From Erwinia pyrifoliae DSM 12163 (GTDB lineage Bacteria; Pseudomonadota; Gammaproteobacteria; Enterobacterales; Enterobacteriaceae): a stretch of DNA of 44,708 bases. The translations under genes and the position numbers were made by a program. Shown here in pieces: positions 1 to 7,637 of this stretch; within the stretch, counting starts at the first letter, position 1, and each line of letters opens with the position of its first letter. The notes beneath the pieces are model-generated. The model did not search any database. It saw nothing but the letters and a program-made list of their open reading frames with translations, and was not told the DNA's origin. Location: contig NC_017390.1 in NCBI RefSeq assembly GCF_000026985.1, forward strand, positions 3,896,027 to 3,940,734, given 5' to 3'.

Positions 1-302
1 TTTACAGGGTCCTGCTCCCGTTTGCAGATCATTAACAGGCTGAACCTGTCTTTGTGCTCAATGGCATAAAAAGCTTAGCACCCTTTTTAGCCCCGCGTGG
101 CGCTGCTGGCTATCGCTTATCGTTTAAGAAAGCAAAATCCCGGTTAGCATTCAATCAGCACATTACCTGCCATCACCGCCATTCTGCCTTGATCGGTTAT
201 TTTCCTGCGCTTCGCTACCCGGTTAACAATATGGACACGCCATCCTTCCCATCTCCTTATCAGAATGGTTAAATCCGGTATTCATTACCGATCGGAGGTT
301 TT
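1..302. other. leading intergenic segment, no gene recognised
   Basis: About 300 bases precede the first convincing gene. Short open frames are present but have no ribosome binding site and no recognisable protein motif. I see no RNA gene or mobile-element end here. The only clear signal is the Shine-Dalgarno sequence GGAGG at about 296-300, which belongs to the next gene. Confidence 0.5.
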
Positions 303-698
303 ATGTTGTCCTCACATACCGTTAGTCTGGCTATCCAGCGCAACTGGGTCGATCTGTACGAGACGATCTGGAAGCCGGAGTTTTTCCCCAAATGGGTCTC
401 TGCGCTTGGCCAGGGACCACTGGAGCCGGAAGGCAACGGCTGGAAGGGGCAGGGTTCACACGGCCCGATTAAAGCCCGTTTCACCGAACATAACGCGTTT
501 TGCATCATGGACCACTATATTGACAGCGGTTACAGCAAGGAAATTTTTATACCCATGCGCGTCGTCGCCAACGAAGAAGGCGCGCAGTTGCTGATCACCG
601 TCTTTCGTCAGCCCCTGCTGTCGGATGAAAAATTTACCCAACAGCTGGAATCGGTACAACGCGATTTGCAGGCACTGCATAACCTGCTGACCACCTGA
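303..698 (+). CDS. SRPBCC (polyketide cyclase-like) family protein
   Basis: The gene encodes 131 residues. Its start is fixed by a GGAGG ribosome binding site a few bases upstream. The pattern fits small START-like SRPBCC proteins: a Trp-rich N-terminal segment (FFPKW near residue 26), a Gly/Trp strand (GNGWKGQGSHG), a long strand-rich middle, and a C-terminal amphipathic helix ending RDLQALHNLLT. That helix is typical of this fold, in which a hydrophobic cavity binds an unknown ligand. There is no signal peptide or membrane segment, so it is probably cytosolic. The nucleoside hydrolase gene starts 48 bases downstream on the same strand, so the two may be co-transcribed. The ligand cannot be inferred, and the family call rests on pattern recognition only. 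Confidence 0.65.
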   Translation: MLSSHTVSLAIQRNWVDLYETIWKPEFFPKWVSALGQGPLEPEGNGWKGQGSHGPIKARFTEHNAFCIMDHYIDSGYSKEIFIPMRVVANEEGAQLLITVFRQPLLSDEKFTQQLESVQRDLQALHNLLTT

Positions 699-746
699 CG
701 GCCAGGCCAGGGATGAACGTACGCTTAACAATGGAAAGGATCCCGG

Positions 747-1667
747 ATGCAGAAAATTATCTTCGATACGGATATCGGCGTCGACGACGCTTTTGCCCTC
801 ACTTATGCGGCGCAGAGCGTCGACATCATCGGCATCACCACGGTATTTGGCAACGTACCGGTCGCGCAAGCGGTCAGCAACGCGCGCCTGTGCAGTCATA
901 AAATCGGCCTGGATGTGCCAGTCTATCGCGGCTGTTCACGGCCGCTGGTTCATGCGCCCGCCCCAGCAGCCTGCGCCATACACGGTGAAGATGGCTTTGG
1001 CGACGTGTTTGATAATCCGTGGAACGGCGCGGCAGGCAACGCCATTGATTTCATCATCAACAGCGTGCGCAACAGCCCTGACGCGCTGACCCTTGTGGCC
1101 GTTGGCCCCCTGACCAATATCGCCCAGGCGATCAATCAGGCACCGGATATCGTGCCGCAAATCAAGCAACTGGTGATGATGGGCGGGGCTTTTGGCACTC
1201 ACGGGCGTAGCGGTAATATCACCCCATTTGCCGAATGGAATACGTGGAGAGACCCGCACGCAGCGGACCAGGTGCTCAACTCAACGCTGCCGGTGGTGGT
1301 GATACCACTGGATGTAACCCTTCAGGTGCTGGTGCATGAGGATGAGATACGCGCCCTTAATCAGCCCGTTCTGGAAGCCATCTCGCGGCGCTACCTACAA
1401 TATAACTGTGAAAATGATGGCATTGCTGCTATTGCGCTTCACGATATGCTAACCATTGCCTGGCTCAATCATCCCGAGTGGTTTGGCGTCAGCGAATCTC
1501 TGGTGCGCGTCGTCACCGATGGCATCAGCCGGGGTCAAACCCTGCGCCACCCGGCCGGCCCCGCATCGCGTAATAACCCGTCTGGCGCTAGCCGTGTGCA
1601 GAAGCTTTGCCTGATGGTGGATTCACAACGGGTCAAACAGCATTTCCTCAACGCACTGCGGCGCTGA
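747..1667 (+). CDS. inosine/uridine-preferring nucleoside hydrolase family (Rih-like)
   Basis: This 306-residue protein has the usual length of RihA/RihB/RihC. The family splits the N-glycosidic bond of ribonucleosides to give ribose and a free base, in nucleoside salvage. The calcium-binding Asp cluster signature DTDIGVDD lies at residues 7-14. The central LVMMGGAF segment, the AEWNTWRDPHAA segment (normally AEFNxxxDPEAA) and the PLDVT and LHDML motifs follow in family order, so the catalytic Asp residues and the base-contacting His are in place. An AAAGGA ribosome binding site precedes the ATG. There is no signal peptide, so it should be cytosolic. I cannot tell pyrimidine-specific from purine-accepting subtypes, so no gene symbol is given. 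Confidence 0.9.
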   Translation: MQKIIFDTDIGVDDAFALTYAAQSVDIIGITTVFGNVPVAQAVSNARLCSHKIGLDVPVYRGCSRPLVHAPAPAACAIHGEDGFGDVFDNPWNGAAGNAIDFIINSVRNSPDALTLVAVGPLTNIAQAINQAPDIVPQIKQLVMMGGAFGTHGRSGNITPFAEWNTWRDPHAADQVLNSTLPVVVIPLDVTLQVLVHEDEIRALNQPVLEAISRRYLQYNCENDGIAAIALHDMLTIAWLNHPEWFGVSESLVRVVTDGISRGQTLRHPAGPASRNNPSGASRVQKLCLMVDSQRVKQHFLNALRR

Positions 1668-1692
1668 TCGAGCGCTTATCACCAGCCAGTGC

Positions 1693-1732
1693 AAAAAGGA
1701 GCGACTGCAAGAACAGTACACAACTCCTTTTT
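1693..1732 (+). terminator. possible terminator after the nucleoside hydrolase
   Basis: AAAAAGGAG is followed by a 22-base loop and CTCCTTTTT, so a 9-bp stem would end in a T-run just after the hydrolase stop. The long loop and A/U-rich stem make it weak. Confidence 0.3.
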
Positions 1733-1856
1733 ATATCAATTTATTTGACATAGTAGGACAAATCACTGCGCTATTCCTATTTCATTAGCAGGCGTATTAT
1801 TGTTTTCAATGAGGCAGAAAGCCTTTAAATAACGCGACTAATGAAGGAAAGCCCCC

Positions 1857-2090
1857 ATGAAATACATCAAAAAATTTGCGACAGTTATCGTGCTCTCTAC
1901 CGTCTCTTTCGCCAGTTTAGCTCAGAGCGTTACCGCAACCGGTACGACTCTGGACAGCGCGGAAGCGAAAATCGCCACCCAGGCGCAGCAGGCCGGAGCC
2001 TCTTATAAAATCACCGAAGCCAATACCAATAACGGCGTGCATATGACCGCCGAGCTGGTTAACCCGGTTGCGAGCCAAAGTCAGTCTTAG
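1857..2090 (+). CDS. DUF1471 (YdgH/BhsA/McbA-type) periplasmic peptide
   Basis: The 77-residue precursor has a Sec signal peptide of about 22 residues (Lys-rich start, hydrophobic core, ASLAQS cleavage region). The mature part is about 55 residues and fits the DUF1471 fold. It has the motif SVTATGTTLDSAEAKIATQAQQAG, shown here as two pieces (SVTATGTTLDSAE and AKIATQAQQAG), and ends with a YKITEAN...MTAEL strand. Enteric relatives such as BhsA, McbA and YhcN are envelope-stress or biofilm-related periplasmic peptides, many induced by acid, copper or peroxide. The start has an AAGGAA site upstream. It is convergent with the ruined inh gene, which suggests that the missing prtDEF exporter genes once lay here or were lost by deletion. 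Confidence 0.85.
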   Translation: MKYIKKFATVIVLSTVSFASLAQSVTATGTTLDSAEAKIATQAQQAGASYKITEANTNNGVHMTAELVNPVASQSQS

Positions 2091-2120
2091 TGCAAGCGGC
2101 GTCAAACCTCATATTCTCCT

Positions 2121-2420
2121 TCATGAGAAAAAAAGCACGGTTAGCCCATCCCGGTTTAATAACGCAATGCCGTCTGGTGCCGGACGCCATGCCTCAGTGG
2201 TTTCCGGGATCGCCGTAGGGTCGCAGCCGGGCGAGATACTCAACTTATAGCCGTTTGCTGCCCCAAAACGTTCCGCCGTGAGTTGAACAACGCATGAGCT
2301 TGATTTATCTACCACCGTCCATTGGGCGGACAGTGATGCAGCGGAAGGTAAGACCAGACTGCTCGCCATAGAGACTCCTGAAAAAAATAGTCATATGACA
2401 ACAAAAAGAGATTTACGCAT
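2121..2420 (-). pseudogene. inh: inh: serralysin inhibitor (AprI/Inh family), disabled
   Basis: Read on the minus strand from ATG at 2420, the frame gives MRKSLFVVI, an in-frame TGA at 2391-2393, then LFFSGVSMA and the mature Inh start SSLVLPSAASLSAQW. This is a signal peptide broken by a nonsense codon. The body keeps the family landmarks: two Cys, then WRPAPDGIALLNRDG and LFFS. It stops at 2121 where relatives continue with about 20 more residues. One base removed there would restore SEGEYEV, so a frameshift is also likely. A new ATG at 2369 with an AGGAGT site could still make an 82-residue product without a signal peptide, which would be stuck in the cytoplasm. In relatives Inh sits in the periplasm and blocks the metalloprotease before secretion. 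Here its target gene is destroyed as well. Confidence 0.85.
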
Positions 2421-2433
2421 TGATAACCTGTTT

Positions 2434-2462
2434 AAAACGGTGGGCATTTTATCCACCGTTTT
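2434..2462 (-). terminator. hairpin between prtA remnant and inh
   Basis: AAAACGGTGG and CCACCGTTTT form a 10-bp perfect stem with a 9-base loop, flanked by T-runs on both strands. It lies just after the prtA stop codon, where metalloprotease loci often have a partial terminator that lowers expression of the downstream inhibitor. Confidence 0.7.
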
Positions 2463-2472
2463 TTTAGCTGCT

Positions 2473-2742
2473 TTACGCGATAAAGTCGCTGGCAACATGA
2501 GCCGGGCCGGCAAGCTGCATCATAAAATCTGGATTGGTGCCACCCTCGACGTTCAACGCCAGCTCACTCAGATTGCTCCCGGCATCATATGACAACAGCG
2601 CCTCACCCGCCTGACCGCTGAAATGGTCAACAAAATGAATGAAATCACTGCCTTTATCCCCTTGGTTAAAGAAGGACAGGTCAATATTGTCCTTGCCTGA
2701 CTCAAAGTCGAGGATTTTATCAGGTGCTATTTCGCGAGGAAG
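2473..2742 (-). pseudogene. prtA: prtA: 3' stump of a serralysin metalloprotease
   Basis: Only the last roughly 85-90 codons remain. The recognisable part starts at APDKILDFESGKDNIDLSFF and runs through DFIHFVDHFSGQAGEALLSY to the terminal SDFIA. This is the C-terminal serralysin domain with the type I secretion signal (family members end in DFxV/DFIA). The zinc HExxH protease domain and the GGxGxD calcium repeats are gone. The similarity ends abruptly at about 2740, where plus-strand oxidoreductase sequence begins, so a deletion joined two unrelated genes. Followed by inh, it shows that the ancestor had a prtA-inh locus of the plant-pathogen type. Confidence 0.9.
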
Positions 2743-2747
2743 CGTAA

Positions 2748-3042
2748 CGCCACGACGGCATTGAGGCGGTCTCGATCGCCACGCCAAACAATACCCATTT
2801 TGCTATCTGCAAAGCAGCGATGCGTGCTGCCTGCCTGTGCGGGAAGAAGACCGCATCAGCGGTGGCCACCCGGAAGGGCTGTTTGAAGACTGGTCAAATC
2901 TGTATCGCCGTTTTGCCATCGCTACAGATGCCACCGATCGTGGCGATCGCGCGCTGCTGGACGGTTGGACGTCCACGCCGGCGTGGCAGGCGTAAAGTGG
3001 GTGGAACGCTGCGTTGAATCAGCGAATGCGGGCGCAAGCTGA
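2748..3042 (+). pseudogene. Gfo/Idh/MocA oxidoreductase remnant in three frames
   Basis: Three consecutive pieces match one family in order. From 2748 the first frame reads DGIEAVSIATPNNTHFAICKAA, given here as DGIEAVSIATPN then NTHFAICKAA, the end of the Rossmann NAD domain. From about 2843 a second frame reads ISGGHPEGLFEDWSNLYRR and continues FAIATDATDRGD. From about 2969 a third frame reads DVHAGVAGVKWVERCVES and ANAGAS to a stop. Those are the C-terminal motifs of sugar/inositol dehydrogenase-like enzymes. Roughly 200 residues between the first and second pieces, including the EKP catalytic segment, are missing. The gene is therefore dead through an internal deletion plus frameshifts. 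The substrate cannot be inferred. Confidence 0.85.
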
Positions 3043-3235
3043 GTAGATTTTGCCGGTGAATGAAGGTGAAACGCACGGGGCTGACTGCGGCGCAGGCCCC
3101 GGATGTAGCCACGGCAGCGGGCTTTCATCAACAGCCTGCACGCTAATGCCCTGTTTGCCCGCAGCCATGCCCTATTTTTTATGGCGTATTAACAGCGCCT
3201 GTCATCCGGGCAAACAGCCATTGCTGGCGGAAGCC

Positions 3236-3808
3236 TTAACCCATCAGCCCAAGGTGTTGCACCAGAATGCTGCTGCCGATACCAATCAACACCACACCGC
3301 CAAAAATCTCGGCCCATTTGCCCATCACCGGGCCGAGGAAGCGGCCAAGCAGAATACCTGTTGTGGCCATGATCATGGTCGACGCGCCGATGGCCAGCGC
3401 GGTGGTAACAATATTGACCTGCAAGAACGCCAGGCCAACGCCAACCGCCATCGCATCAAGACTGGTTGCTACTGCTGTACAGGCCAGCAGCCAGAAACCG
3501 TGGCTGTTCGGCGCTTCTTCCGCTTTGCACTCTTTCTTACGTATTCCTTCAGCGATCATACGCGCGCCGAGAATAAACAGCAGTCCAAACGCTACCCAGT
3601 GATCCCACGCCATCACATACTGGCTGGCGGCAATACCCATCGCCCAGCCCACCAGCGGGGTCAGTGCTTCAATCACGCCGAAAATCAGCCCGGTGCGCAG
3701 AGCTTCTTTCAAAGTCGGACGATGCAGACTGGCCCCTTTACCGATAGCGGCGGCGAAAGCGTCCATCGACATAGCAAAAGCCAGAATCAGGGTTGCATAT
3801 AGGTTCAT
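3236..3808 (-). CDS. mntP: manganese efflux pump MntP
   Basis: This 190-residue inner-membrane protein has about six transmembrane helices in two homologous halves. The first half has [13 protein letters not shown] near residue 13 and the second [14 protein letters not shown] near residue 115. The paired Asp residues in those MDA/LDA motifs are conserved in MntP. It is one or two residues longer than the E. coli protein. It exports Mn2+ and protects against manganese excess. The upstream region carries an MntR-like palindrome (see 3956-3975). In E. coli MntR bound to Mn activates mntP. The 148-base leader is long for a simple gene, but I could not identify the yybP-ykoY core in it. Confidence 0.95.
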   Translation of the reverse strand: MNLYATLILAFAMSMDAFAAAIGKGASLHRPTLKEALRTGLIFGVIEALTPLVGWAMGIAASQYVMAWDHWVAFGLLFILGARMIAEGIRKKECKAEEAPNSHGFWLLACTAVATSLDAMAVGVGLAFLQVNIVTTALAIGASTMIMATTGILLGRFLGPVMGKWAEIFGGVVLIGIGSSILVQHLGLMG

Positions 3809-3955
3809 TGTATTTATCCCGGTCTGAAGCGACGGGTGCGTTGCAAATCGTTTAAATAATGGCTTAAGTCGGATAAATAACCCTAAGCCAGCTCAAGTGA
3901 ACGGCATCGTAGCACGGTGCGGGTAATAAAAAAAGACAGTAAAATCATTGGCTTG

Positions 3956-3975
3956 AGTATAGCATTGGCTATACT
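3956..3975 (-). promoter_or_regulatory. probable MntR operator upstream of mntP
   Basis: The perfect inverted repeat AGTATAG-CATTGG-CTATACT contains TATAGC-N4-GCTATA. The known enterobacterial MntR box is of the form ACATAGC-N4-GCTATGT, so spacing and core half-sites agree. It lies about 150 bases upstream of the mntP start, consistent with regulator binding at the mntP promoter. The similarity is by eye. Confidence 0.65.
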
Positions 3976-4272
3976 TTTTAACGAATGCTATTTCATAAAT
4001 GCATAACGAAGCGGAAACGCTAAAAGAATGACCGTGTTACACAAAGAGCAGGGTTAAACATCCCTGACGGGATTGGGGGATAATTCGCCGAGTCTGGCTG
4101 AATGGCTTTGTGCTTATTTTTACCCGCCGCGCCCTCTCTTCTTGCTGCCAGCGTCACAGCAGGAGCAGGCGATTTGCCCGCCCCCGATTCCGTCCTGAAG
4201 CATGCCGCTGGGTGCATGCCCCAGGCAACGGCAGTTTCATCACTAAACCCGAAGCCAGGGTTGTTGGCCAGG

Positions 4273-4299
4273 ACCGGCGGACAGTTCGCCGCCGGTTTC
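4273..4299 (-). terminator. hairpin downstream of the M20 peptidase gene
   Basis: ACCGGCGG and CCGCCGGT pair across a loop of about 9-10 bases, about 30 bases past the peptidase stop codon. No U-run follows on the minus strand, so factor-independent termination is doubtful. The 300 bases between here and the mntP promoter hold no other recognisable gene. Confidence 0.35.
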
Positions 4300-4327
4300 A
4301 GTGCTTAACCCTCATGGACACCGCTGC

Positions 4328-5641
4328 TTACCGAGCCAGATAACGGCTGATAAAGATGGCCGCTCTTTTGCTCGCGACAGGGAGGGAAGCCACTTCCAGC
4401 GTCTCATTTAAACCGTGCGCGCCTTTACCCCACGGGCCCAGACCGTCAATACTGGCTGAAACAGTTTGCGCAATGTACGAAACATCTGAACCACCACGTT
4501 CAGCCGCCGGCACAGACTTCAGCTGCGGCCCACCCAGCGCGGTGTTGATGGCGCTGAACTGAGCTAACAGCTGCCTGTTGCCATCGGTCTCCGGCATGGC
4601 CGGCATGATGTCTTTGAATGTCAACTGGCTGGAGGTAAGCGGTAACGAGGTGCCGGCAATTTCACGCATTTTCTGCTCTGCCTTGTTTTTTTGATCCTCG
4701 GAATAAAAACGCAAGTCGCCATGCACCAGAGTTTGTGCGGCAATAACGGTTTTCTTACCGCTGGCGTTACCGGTATTTTGCTGTACATCTTCACTGACCA
4801 TCTGTCCGCCAAGAATAAGCCCCGGATTAAGCGTTAATCCGGACGCCACGGAGGTCTCTGCAAAGGCCGTCCGAAACGCGTTCAATACCCGCGCAGTTTC
4901 ATAAATGGCACCATCTCCCGACTCCGGGCCGAATACGGTGGATGAATGGCGTGATTTACCCGTGCTGGAAAGATACCATTCGCTCAATCCTCTTCTGTTT
5001 GTCACCAGCTGATCTTCAGCCAGAGAAAACTCGAACCCTAACGCAATATCGCTGCCCTGAGCGGCTTCACGCAGTGCCTGACGTGAGATTTCGGTGGGTT
5101 TCGCCGCCTGCTCCTCATCACCGGTAAGCACCACGGTAATATTGGCATTGTTTAATTTACCGGCGTGCTTCAGCGCTTTCAGCGCATATAACAGAGTCAC
5201 TACGCCACCTTTATCATCGATAACGCCAGGCCCGGTCGCGAATTTTTGATCTGCAGAAAGCGTAAATGACTGAAAGGGACTGTTGATGGGGAAAACCGTA
5301 TCCAGGTGGCCGATCAGCAGGATCCGCTTCCCCGACCCGCTATGGGTCGCCACTAAACTGCCCGCGTGTTTCATGGTTGCGGGCAGGTCGACCCATTGGG
5401 TTTTAAAGCCCATGCTCTCGAACTCAGGCCGCACCATTTCCCCCATTTTTTTCACTCCCTGGCTGTTTTCCGTGCCGCTATTGATATTCACCATGTTCTC
5501 TAATAATTTGAGCTGGTCTGCTTTATGCCGATCGATGTAATTGACTAAAGCCTCTTCATGGGTACTCAACGTTGCACTGGCTGCCGGTATGTAGTTGACG
5601 CCGGACAGCATTAATAGCAAAAAAAATAATTTAGCTTTCAC
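4328..5641 (-). CDS. secreted M20 family metallopeptidase (carboxypeptidase G2-like)
   Basis: This 437-residue protein has a Sec signal peptide of about 23 residues (MKAKLFFLLLMLSGVNYIPA, then ASA), so it acts in the periplasm. The two-zinc M20 motifs are complete: GHLDTVFP (His112, Asp114), GPGVIDDKGG (bridging Asp142/143), LTGDEE (general base and ligand Glu176/177), a middle dimerisation domain (about residues 215-330) and HGLNE near the C terminus. The closest well-known architecture is the glutamate carboxypeptidase/CPG2 branch, which removes C-terminal glutamate from peptides or folates. The real substrate is unknown. It appears to be a single gene, with the start chosen at the ATG preceding the signal peptide. 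Confidence 0.88.
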   Translation of the reverse strand: MKAKLFFLLLMLSGVNYIPAASATLSTHEEALVNYIDRHKADQLKLLENMVNINSGTENSQGVKKMGEMVRPEFESMGFKTQWVDLPATMKHAGSLVATHSGSGKRILLIGHLDTVFPINSPFQSFTLSADQKFATGPGVIDDKGGVVTLLYALKALKHAGKLNNANITVVLTGDEEQAAKPTEISRQALREAAQGSDIALGFEFSLAEDQLVTNRRGLSEWYLSSTGKSRHSSTVFGPESGDGAIYETARVLNAFRTAFAETSVASGLTLNPGLILGGQMVSEDVQQNTGNASGKKTVIAAQTLVHGDLRFYSEDQKNKAEQKMREIAGTSLPLTSSQLTFKDIMPAMPETDGNRQLLAQFSAINTALGGPQLKSVPAAERGGSDVSYIAQTVSASIDGLGPWGKGAHGLNETLEVASLPVASKRAAIFISRYLAR

Positions 5642-5872
5642 GTTTCCTCACAAGTTCAATGACTCCGCACCTTACCGACACGTATCAAGCCTGCACGCGT
5701 TGACAGGCTCTCCGTCTGGCTGGAAGGCTGCGAATTGAGTTTATTTTTGGCCACGAGCCTGTCTGTTTTAGCCGTGGGGGTTTACAACGGTTGACACTGT
5801 AAACATTGAAATTAAGATCGGCAATCGGAGTAGTCGGTTACTGAGCTGGCACTTGATAAATAGGGAATTGCG

Positions 5873-6121
5873 ATGAAAAACCCGTTTGAAACGTTCCTGA
5901 TGCCAATGGGCACCCTGCTGCTTGGCTTTCTCTCCGCGCTGCTGCTGCCCGCGCCGTGGTTCGGCCTGGCGCTAACGCATAAGCTGGTGGCGGTTTTCCA
6001 TCTGGAGGATATCGGCCAGCTGTATACGCTGGTGTTTTGCCTGTGGTTTCTGGTACTTGGCGCGCTGGAATATTATGTGATTCGCTTTATCTGGCTACGA
6101 TTTATCCATCCACAGGAATAG
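5873..6121 (+). CDS. small two-helix inner-membrane protein, function unknown
   Basis: The product is 82 residues with two clear hydrophobic segments (about 12-30 and 46-70) separated by a short polar loop. It ends in a basic/aromatic tail (IRFIWLRFIHPQE). An AGGGA ribosome binding site lies upstream of the ATG. I do not recognise the family. It stands alone between the M20 peptidase and the ruined mgt locus, facing the latter. The membrane-protein composition and ribosome binding site support a real gene. Confidence 0.65.
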   Translation: MKNPFETFLMPMGTLLLGFLSALLLPAPWFGLALTHKLVAVFHLEDIGQLYTLVFCLWFLVLGALEYYVIRFIWLRFIHPQE

Positions 6122-6181
6122 AAAGGGCACGAGGCGGCGAACTGACCGCGTTTCTGCGCCAGTTCGCCCCCTGCCATGCAT

Positions 6182-6274
6182 TCAGCCGCTAAACACCATT
6201 GCGACTCCGCTGGCAAAGATGAGCAAGCCGACGAAAAACAGCACGATAGCGGTAACCGCATTATCATGTTTCAT
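6182..6274 (-). CDS. 30-residue single-helix membrane peptide, MgtR-like position
   Basis: From ATG at 6274 the frame encodes 30 residues: MKHDNAVTAIVLFFVGLL followed by IFASGVAMVFSG, a charged head and one transmembrane helix. A strong GAGGAG ribosome binding site lies about 8 bases upstream. An alternative upstream ATG runs into a stop after four codons, so this start is the only workable one. It is 12 bases downstream of the mgtB remnant stop. In Salmonella the 30-residue MgtR is encoded right after mgtB and promotes MgtC degradation. Size, topology and position agree, but the sequence is not closely similar, so the assignment is by context only. Its neighbours are pseudogenes while this ORF is intact. 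Confidence 0.6.
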   Translation of the reverse strand: MKHDNAVTAIVLFFVGLLIFASGVAMVFSG

Positions 6275-6286
6275 CCATTATTCTCC

Positions 6287-6932
6287 TCAGAACCACTGGC
6301 CTAAACGGCGCATATAGAGACGTTTTACGCCCTGAGTCACCAGGCAGTAGCCGAGCAGCGTTGCCAGCAGCCACGGGAAGTAGCTCCACGGCAGCGGCAT
6401 CAACCCAACGGCGTGACCAAGCGGCGAAAATGGGATAAGAATGCCCAACGCCCTCACCAATCCTGTCATCAGCATCACCGGTAGAGCGGCACGGCTCTGG
6501 ATAAACGGGATCTTCTGCGTACGCAGCATATGCACCACCAGCGTTTGCGACAGCAGCCCTTCGACAAACCAGCCGGACTGGAATAAGCGTTCATCACTGC
6601 AACCGTGCAGGTTGAGATGCTGCGCAAGGATAATCCGATCCTGAGTCAGGGTGCCGGTTTTATCGCTGCACAGCACGTCCATCGCGCCAAAGTTCTGGAT
6701 GGCGTTCAGCCGTTTATTTACGCTTGGGCAATGCGATGGCTCCCTTTGCCAGGTTTGAGCTGACGATCATCGGCAACATTTCCGGCGTCAGGCCAACGGC
6801 CACCGCCAGGGCAAATAGCAGTGCATGGGTGCGCAGTCCGGCCATACGCTGACGCCACTGACGTTCAACACCGATAATCGCCCCCAGCGTCACCGCCAGG
6901 GTCAGATGCAGGATAAAAGGGATCCATGCCAT
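6287..6932 (-). pseudogene. mgtC'-'mgtB' chimera, remnant of the Mg2+ transport/virulence operon
   Basis: ATG at 6932 has a GGAGG site 9 bases upstream. It starts an MgtC N terminus ([20 protein letters not shown] then [19 protein letters not shown]). This fuses in frame to the MgtA/MgtB P-type ATPase at [20 protein letters not shown] and runs to LPKRK, then a stop. After a missing 8 bases, the ATPase resumes in another frame as RLNAIQNFGAMDVLCSDKTG (phosphorylation motif DKTGT). It then jumps, after about 20 codons, to the C-terminal membrane part LFQSGWFVEGLLSQTLVVHM and ends GQWF. Most of MgtC, the first third of the ATPase and the nucleotide-binding domain are gone. No transport or MgtC function can remain. 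Confidence 0.9.
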
Positions 6933-7569
6933 TTTCGTTGTCCTCCGACATTGTCGTCTCACGATGGGAATTAAGATGCGCAGCAGCGCACCGCCAGGTC
7001 AAAATTCGCGCTGGCAGCCTGGAGGAAACAGGTGATGACGTTGTGGCATGACAAGTGCATGACGCATAAGCAATCCCATTCTGGCCGGAGCCAGTACGTA
7101 CAGATATCAAATTTCGGGATGCGGCAGCTCAGAAGAGATAAAACATAGCCCGCCGATTTACGGCAGGCTCACAAATGGCGTGCGCCTGCCTGTTATTACG
7201 CTTGAGTTACAGGGTGACTGTCCAATTGTGGGCTCCATTTAAGAAAGTGGCGGAATTTTAGCCCCGCCGGCAATGGTTGTTAATATTGACGATCGTCACT
7301 TTCGTAAACCGTTTGTCAACACTGAGAGAATAATCTCATTTATGCCGCCCGGAAAATAAGCGCGCTAAACCCGCTAAAAATCGCGCAACATGGCTAATTA
7401 TTCACCAATTCACAGCATTTATCGCTGACTACTCACTTTTATTTAGCCATTTTGCAGTGATTCACGCCAGAAAAAACTGTTTTACCGCTGCCTTATAGGT
7501 GCAAATATGACCTATTGAACATTATCCTCTTTCATACCCTCAGGGCGGCAGAACCTGACGTTGACACCA
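6933..7569. other. long intergenic region upstream of the mgt remnant
   Basis: This stretch has no gene I can support. In intact systems the mgtC leader is several hundred bases long and holds regulatory hairpins and short ORFs. The segment nearest the remnant may be a fossil of it. One hairpin is visible, GGCAGGC paired with GCCTGCC at about 7163-7193. I could not find a convincing pair of PhoP half-sites. Confidence 0.4.
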
Positions 7570-7598
7570 TTGAATGTGGCCTGGCCTGTGGGTAAGAT
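7570..7598 (+). promoter_or_regulatory. candidate sigma-70 promoter for yhjE
   Basis: TTGAAT and TAAGAT are separated by 17 bases, with the -10 about 40 bases before the yhjE start codon. Both hexamers match four of six or better. A second TTGACA lies just upstream at 7561 but at an unsuitable distance. Confidence 0.45.
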
Positions 7599-7637
7599 TC
7601 TCTGTTCATCATTTACAAACAAATTAAGAACAAATCT

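Noticed and set aside
3050..3802. 250-codon plus-strand ORF opposite mntP
   Set aside because: It is antisense to a well-conserved membrane protein, and its His/Gln/Thr-rich composition is typical of a shadow frame.
3809..3955. yybP-ykoY manganese riboswitch in the mntP leader
   Set aside because: The expected GGGGAGUA core and its partner loop are not visible, so I do not list it as a feature; a covariance search would decide.
6960..7330. PhoP box for the mgt remnant
   Set aside because: Single GTTTA/TGTTTA-like half-sites occur, but no direct pair at the required spacing was found.
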